From NCBI GenBank assembly GCA_015680685.1, contig MNCI01001481.1, positions 18,844 to 82,843 of the forward strand: 64,000 bases of DNA, given 5' to 3'. Below, one piece after another: positions 61,966 to 64,000 of the stretch; position 1 is the first letter of the stretch; every line of letters begins with the position of its first letter. A model generated the notes under the pieces. The model made no database searches, had not been told where the DNA came from, and saw only the letters and a list, made by a program, of their open reading frames with translations. This stretch comes from Gnetum montanum (lineage: Eukaryota; Streptophyta; Gnetopsida; Gnetales; Gnetaceae). A program made the position numbers and the translations under genes.

Positions 61966-64000
61966 CATCTAGTATTCTATGCCTTAATGCTCAAAAATTT
62001 TAATCTTGGGAACTCTAATCCCATAATGCATATGGGCCTTCAAACATTGAAGTAGTTAAAATCCAACAAATTCACTCCATTGTTAACATGTGCATCATAG
62101 GTTGTACTCCAAATTATAAGATTGAGTTCTTGGTGCATTGATAAGAAACATCCTTAGAGGAGGATCCCTAGGAGGAGTGGCAAGCTCTCAAGCATAAGTA
62201 GATATTTATTGCAAATTTCTACACTAAAAATCATATTGAATTGTCCTTGTGGATGTACAAAGGTGATCAGCTAGAGATAACTACTAGACAATGGAAGATA
62301 TAGTGTAGCCTATAAAAAATAAGGTAAAACATGTAATAGGTTCAGAGGGTCCCAAAGTGGATCCAAGATGGACCACTTCTGATAGGTAAAGAATTGGTGT
62401 ATTCTCTCTTTCAATTATGAAGTTGGATGATGCCATAGTGAGGCTAGAATTCCAAGATCCTTTCACATGCTAGTGAAAGGTTATCAATAGACATGAGGAG
62501 TGGTATCCCCAAGGCACAAAATAACCTTAGTTGTTAAAGGATCAACTCTACTCTCTCATTTTACAAGCAAAGATAAAGAACTAGCTCACATGTCAAGTGA
62601 GTAGATTTCACTCCAGGTAGAAATGATGGTACAATCTTTATGCAAAAGGAAAAACCTCTTCTTCCTAAACTTGGATTACATAAAGTTCTATAAGCCTCTA
62701 TTGAATGGTAAGTTGAGTTTAACACTTTGTGCTTTACAGTTGAAGGACCCTAGTCATTAAATCTTCATGCCTACAAATTTGGAAGGGCTTCTAAATGTTT
62801 AAAGTTTCTTAATATCCATTACAGTTCTTTAAATATGGGAAAGCATATACTCCAAGAATATCACTTCTGTTAAGTAGGGAAGAGTGTAGGCAAACATACC
62901 TTATTGCTGGATCAAAGGTTATTCCTCTCCTAAATAGGGGCCTAAGGGACATGGAGATGCTTTTAGATTCGATGCTATTTTAACCATTATCATAGAACTA
63001 CATGAGCCTATCTGGGTCCTGATTCTTTGTGTGCCTCATCACAAGGATATGTAGACTTCAAAAGGAGCTTTGACATTGATGCTTGGGCCATCATGCTCTC
63101 TTTGTAGTGGGGCTTAGGATTAGATGCGTTAGTGTGAGGTGTATCTTAGCTCTTCTAGGAGAATGGTATTCCATGTGTTATTGTGTGTGTTTGTTGTGGT
63201 CATGTGTGTATGTGCATCTTGTTAGTCTAATTGTGTAATTAATTCTTATGGTGTTCTAATAGGTTGTGTGCTTTATGTTGTGGAACAGGTATACTAAGCT
63301 ATGAGGCATAGTCCACCTTAAGTTTACCCTCTCTCCTATTGCTGCTTTTGACTATTGGGTGATGCCAAATAGTGTTTATAAAGAACGACATCATTACAAT
63401 ATGTCTTTCAAGTATTATTGCAAAGTAATAATTCTTGTTAAAGAGTATGCTTCTAATTCAATAAAAATATAAGTAATGATATAACCACATAAAGCAGAAA
63501 AACTCATAAATGAAGTCTAAGGAGTCAACAAATCCCCTTGATGTCAAGGCATAATGATTACAAGTTACTTCTTTCCCTTTTCTTAAGGCATAATGATTAC
63601 AAGTTAATCTTTAGTTTTAGGTGATAAGAATCATATTATGTTTATGTTAAGACCCTCTTATTTTAAAAAATGAGAGAAACAGATGATGTGGTCTCACTGT
63701 ACATATAATTAATTATTCAATAATTTGATAACATAGAACACAATTCTTTTTGACAAAGAGCATATTGTGTATTATTGATTATTTTATTGACAAAATAAGA
63801 AAAATATGTACAACATACAAAATAACATGCTTAAAGAATAAAAAAGATTACAAAAATGAAATATATAAAAGAATTGGAAAACATATAAAGAATATGAAAT
63901 AGAGTAAAGAATTGGAAAAAGATTGAAGAATTAGAAAAATTATCAAGAATGAAGAAAAATAGTAAAAAATAAAAAAATAAAAATGAAGCATATTTAGGTA
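61966..64000. other. No gene recognised; short direct repeat
   Basis: Possible continuation of E5, but no integrase motif or LTR was seen. A 22-bp direct repeat (aaggcataatgattacaagt plus two bases) occurs at 63546 and 63585, 17 bases apart. The last 200 bases are A-rich. Confidence 0.4.

Larger units (their letters stand above)
58243..62000 (+). mobile_element. E5: decayed Ty3/gypsy element (5' LTR to RNase H)
   Basis: An LTR starting TGATGTAGGAACACC, a tRNA-Met primer site, then gag, protease, RT and RNase H remnants in order. The LTR start resembles that of the small element at 11416, suggesting one superfamily. Integrase and the 3' LTR were not found before the window end, so the right limit is approximate. 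Confidence 0.7.

Noticed and set aside
1-64000. CRISPR arrays, bacterial operons, rRNA genes
   Set aside because: No regularly spaced repeats, no operon-like packing and no rRNA sequence recognised. Gene structure is eukaryotic.

Overview
The window is nuclear DNA of a seed plant. The evidence is a spliced plant-type TTC4 co-chaperone gene, a cytosolic tRNA-Ala(AGC) gene, and surroundings made almost wholly of old, nested Ty3/gypsy LTR retrotransposons. One compact gene in a sea of heavily decayed elements fits a large, slowly purged genome. A gymnosperm is my guess; nothing seen proves it.

Layout. 1-44 is the tail of an LTR. 1751-7672 (minus) is a decayed element, E1, with gag only. 11416-15124 (plus) is a complete small non-autonomous element with both LTRs, a tRNA-Met primer site and a perfect TTTAT target duplication. 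20106-23351 (minus) is the host gene: eight coding exons, 364 codons, one AT-AC (U12-type) intron. The tRNA-Ala gene lies head-to-head with it at 23515-23587. 25460-33694 (plus) is E3, a relative of E1 that also carries a long coiled-coil reading frame before its 3' LTR. 33907-36892 is a decayed gypsy gag-pol.

From 36893 to about 57480 I read one large, Tat-like gypsy element with later insertions: a minus-strand solo LTR (38434-39298, target duplication CTTAG), an unidentified gene-like block (about 42881-48440), and E2 (49470-56223), the best preserved member of the E1/E3 family. 58243 to about 62000 is another gypsy element with gag, protease, reverse transcriptase and RNase H remnants. 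The last 2 kb are unassigned.

E1, E2, E3, the solo LTR and the LTR tail at the left edge form one family. Its LTRs have TGATGAG...CTCATCA-type ends and its primer site matches tRNA-Asp. It encodes an Athila-like Gag with an unusual Cys/His motif, a retropepsin-like domain in E2, and no visible polymerase or integrase. Replication would therefore need enzymes from another element. Its premature stops look like methyl-cytosine decay: CGA to TGA in E2, and CAG to TAG in the E3 extra frame. The only features I consider functional host genes are TTC4 and tRNA-Ala.

All similarity statements come from reading by eye. No alignment or database search was run.
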